From contig DNLQ01000125.1 of NCBI GenBank assembly GCA_003488415.1, forward strand, positions 1-6,231: DNA of 6,231 bases, read 5' to 3'. Below are positions 5,241 to 6,231 of this stretch, piece after piece. This DNA is from Ruminococcus sp. Its GTDB lineage: Bacteria; Bacillota; Clostridia; Oscillospirales; Ruminococcaceae. Both the position numbers and the translations under genes were made by a program. A model generated the notes under the pieces. That model was not told the origin of the DNA and did no database searches. It saw only the letters and a program-made list of their open reading frames with translations. Each line of letters starts with the position of its first letter. Position 1 is the first letter of the stretch.

Positions 5241-6035
5241 ATGGAAATAAGAGATGAATCACTTGACGGCGGAAAGCCCTTTGACTGGGGAAGAACATCG
5301 TCAGACTACGCAAAATACCGTGATATTTACCCGCCTGAGTTCTACAGGAAGATCACAGACAGGGGACTGTGTATCGCAGGACAGCGTGTCCTTGACATCG
5401 GTACAGGAACCGGGGTGCTGCCTCGCAACCTCTACAGCTTCGGAGCAGAGTGGACAGGTACGGACATCTCGCCTGAGCAGATCGCACAGGCAAAGCGTCT
5501 TGCAGCAGAGGAAGGGAAGAACATAGAGTTCATTGCATCAGCTACAGAGGATCTTGATTTTCCTGACGCATCCTTTGATGTAATAACAGCTTGTCAGTGC
5601 TTCTGGTACTTCGACCATGAAAAGGTGATGCCAGAGCTTGCACGTATGCTCAGACCGGGCGGAAAGGCAGTAGTACTCTATATGGCATGGCTGCCGTTTG
5701 AGGATGCTATTGCCGGCAGGAGCGAGGAGCTTGTTCTTAAATACAATCCCGGCTGGACGGGGGCAGGTGAGACACGCCACCCTATATACATACCTCCTGT
5801 TGCGCTGAATGACTTCGACCTTACAGACAGCGAGGAATTTGATCTTAGTGTACACTTTACCCGGGAGAGCTGGAACGGAAGAATGAAGGCGTGCCGTGGC
5901 GTAGGTGCGTCGCTGACGCCTGAAGAAATAGCTGCATGGGAGAAGGAGCATACAGAATTTCTTGCTTCCTCTGCACCTGAGAGCTTTGATATACTCCACT
6001 TCGGTGCAATAGCCGTACTTACAAAGAAGAACTGA
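5241..6035 (+). CDS. Class I SAM-dependent methyltransferase
   Basis: This encodes a 264-residue cytoplasmic protein with no signal peptide. The SAM-binding motif I is VLDIGTGTGVL (50-60), the acidic residue ending strand 2 is D75 in GTDIS, and the later core motifs are ASFDVITACQCFWYF (110-124) and LARMLRPGGKAVVL (133-146), matching the Methyltransf_11 group. The C-terminal part (about 150-264) varies within the family and probably determines the acceptor, which I cannot name. The start at 5241 is supported by AAAGGAG 6 nt upstream; a TTG in the same frame at 5196 overlaps the -10 box. The gene has its own promoter and terminator, so it is probably monocistronic and functionally unrelated to the polysaccharide genes. 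Small-molecule methylation is as likely as any other role. Confidence 0.88.
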   Translation: MEIRDESLDGGKPFDWGRTSSDYAKYRDIYPPEFYRKITDRGLCIAGQRVLDIGTGTGVLPRNLYSFGAEWTGTDISPEQIAQAKRLAAEEGKNIEFIASATEDLDFPDASFDVITACQCFWYFDHEKVMPELARMLRPGGKAVVLYMAWLPFEDAIAGRSEELVLKYNPGWTGAGETRHPIYIPPVALNDFDLTDSEEFDLSVHFTRESWNGRMKACRGVGASLTPEEIAAWEKEHTEFLASSAPESFDILHFGAIAVLTKKN

Positions 6036-6040
6036 AAAAA

Positions 6041-6082
6041 CCCGGAAACGGACTTATTCTGCCGTTTCCGGGTATATTTTTT
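6041..6082. terminator. Bidirectional intrinsic terminator between the methyltransferase gene and pflB
   Basis: CCCGGAAACGG (6041-6051) and CCGTTTCCGGG (6062-6072) form a perfect 11-bp stem around a 10-nt loop. A T-rich run follows on the plus strand (6073-6082). A run of six A at 6035-6040 gives TTTTTT after the same hairpin on the minus strand. It therefore serves both convergent genes: the methyltransferase stop is 5 nt away and the pflB stop about 18 nt away. Confidence 0.93.
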
Positions 6083-6090
6083 GCCGCAGC

Positions 6091-6231
6091 TCAGAGGCTG
6101 CTGTGGAAGGTACGTGAGATAACGTCGTCCTGCTGTTCCTTGGTGAGCTTAACGAAGTTTACAGCATAACCTGAAACACGTACAGTAAGCTGGGGATACT
6201 TTTCCGGGTGAGCCTGAGCGTCCAGAAGAGT
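6091..6231 (-). CDS. pflB: Pyruvate formate-lyase (formate C-acetyltransferase), C-terminal 46 residues
   Basis: The minus strand entering from the right edge encodes 46 residues ending at TGA (6093-6091). It contains YPQLTVRVSGYAVNFVKLTKEQQDDVISRTFHSSL. RVSGYAV is the glycyl-radical motif of pyruvate formate-lyase; the radical glycine (residue 21 of the visible part) is followed by 25 residues, as in the E. coli enzyme from memory. PFL converts pyruvate and CoA to acetyl-CoA and formate under anaerobic conditions, fitting a strict anaerobe fermenting plant sugars. The catalytic cysteines and the rest of the gene lie outside the window; the activating enzyme gene is not visible. Convergent with the methyltransferase and sharing its terminator. 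Confidence 0.95.
   Translation of the reverse strand, partial: TLLDAQAHPEKYPQLTVRVSGYAVNFVKLTKEQQDDVISRTFHSSL

Noticed and set aside
5538..5999. Minus-strand open frame of 153 codons
   Set aside because: It is antisense to the methyltransferase, which has clear SAM-binding motifs; the antisense product is Cys/Arg-rich and shows no known motif.
1..6231. A wholly new defence, mobile or RNA-based system
   Set aside because: Every long open frame is explained by known families, and I saw no transposase, terminal repeats, CRISPR repeats, tRNA, rRNA or riboswitch-like structure. The novelty is in the regulatory layout and domain order.

Overview
The window looks like a stretch of chromosome from a cellulosome-producing, fibre-degrading Ruminococcus (Bacillota), most like the R. 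flavefaciens / R. albus / R. champanellensis group. The reasons are two secreted polysaccharide-degrading enzymes with type I dockerins, AGGAGG-type ribosome binding sites, sigma-A-like promoters, and a pyruvate formate-lyase of mixed-acid fermentation. The species cannot be settled from the sequence alone.

Layout. At the left edge, on the minus strand, is the 5' part of a secreted lichenase-type GH16 beta-glucanase (1-896) with an N-terminal dockerin and a Pro/Gln/Thr linker. Its catalytic motif lies just inside the window and the rest of the gene is off the edge. Upstream of it, also on the minus strand, is a 252-residue AraC/XylS-family regulator (1064-1822) whose stop codon sits inside its own intrinsic terminator. 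A 283-bp divergent intergenic region (1823-2105) separates the regulator from a 999-residue plus-strand enzyme (2106-5105) with the order signal peptide, GH43, CBM6, CBM22, dockerin, CE1 esterase. Next come a hairpin terminator, a near-consensus promoter, and a 264-residue class I SAM-dependent methyltransferase (5241-6035). A strong bidirectional hairpin terminator follows, shared with a convergent minus-strand gene entering from the right edge. That gene is the C-terminal 46 codons of pyruvate formate-lyase (pflB), including the glycyl-radical motif.

How it fits together. The GH43/CE1 protein should remove arabinose (or xylose) and ferulate substituents from arabinoxylan, while the GH16 enzyme should cut mixed-linkage beta-glucan. 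Both substrates occur together in grass cell walls, and both proteins would be carried on the cellulosome by their dockerins. The AraC-type regulator between them is the obvious candidate controller.

The divergent intergenic region is the most information-dense non-coding part. It holds a nearly perfect 36-bp palindrome abutting the regulator's -35 box, a pair of CAATTCTGC direct repeats exactly 20 bp apart just upstream of the enzyme promoter, and an inverted repeat over that promoter's -10 box. The methyltransferase and pflB are separate transcription units with no visible link to polysaccharide use. I saw no mobile element, CRISPR array, tRNA or rRNA.
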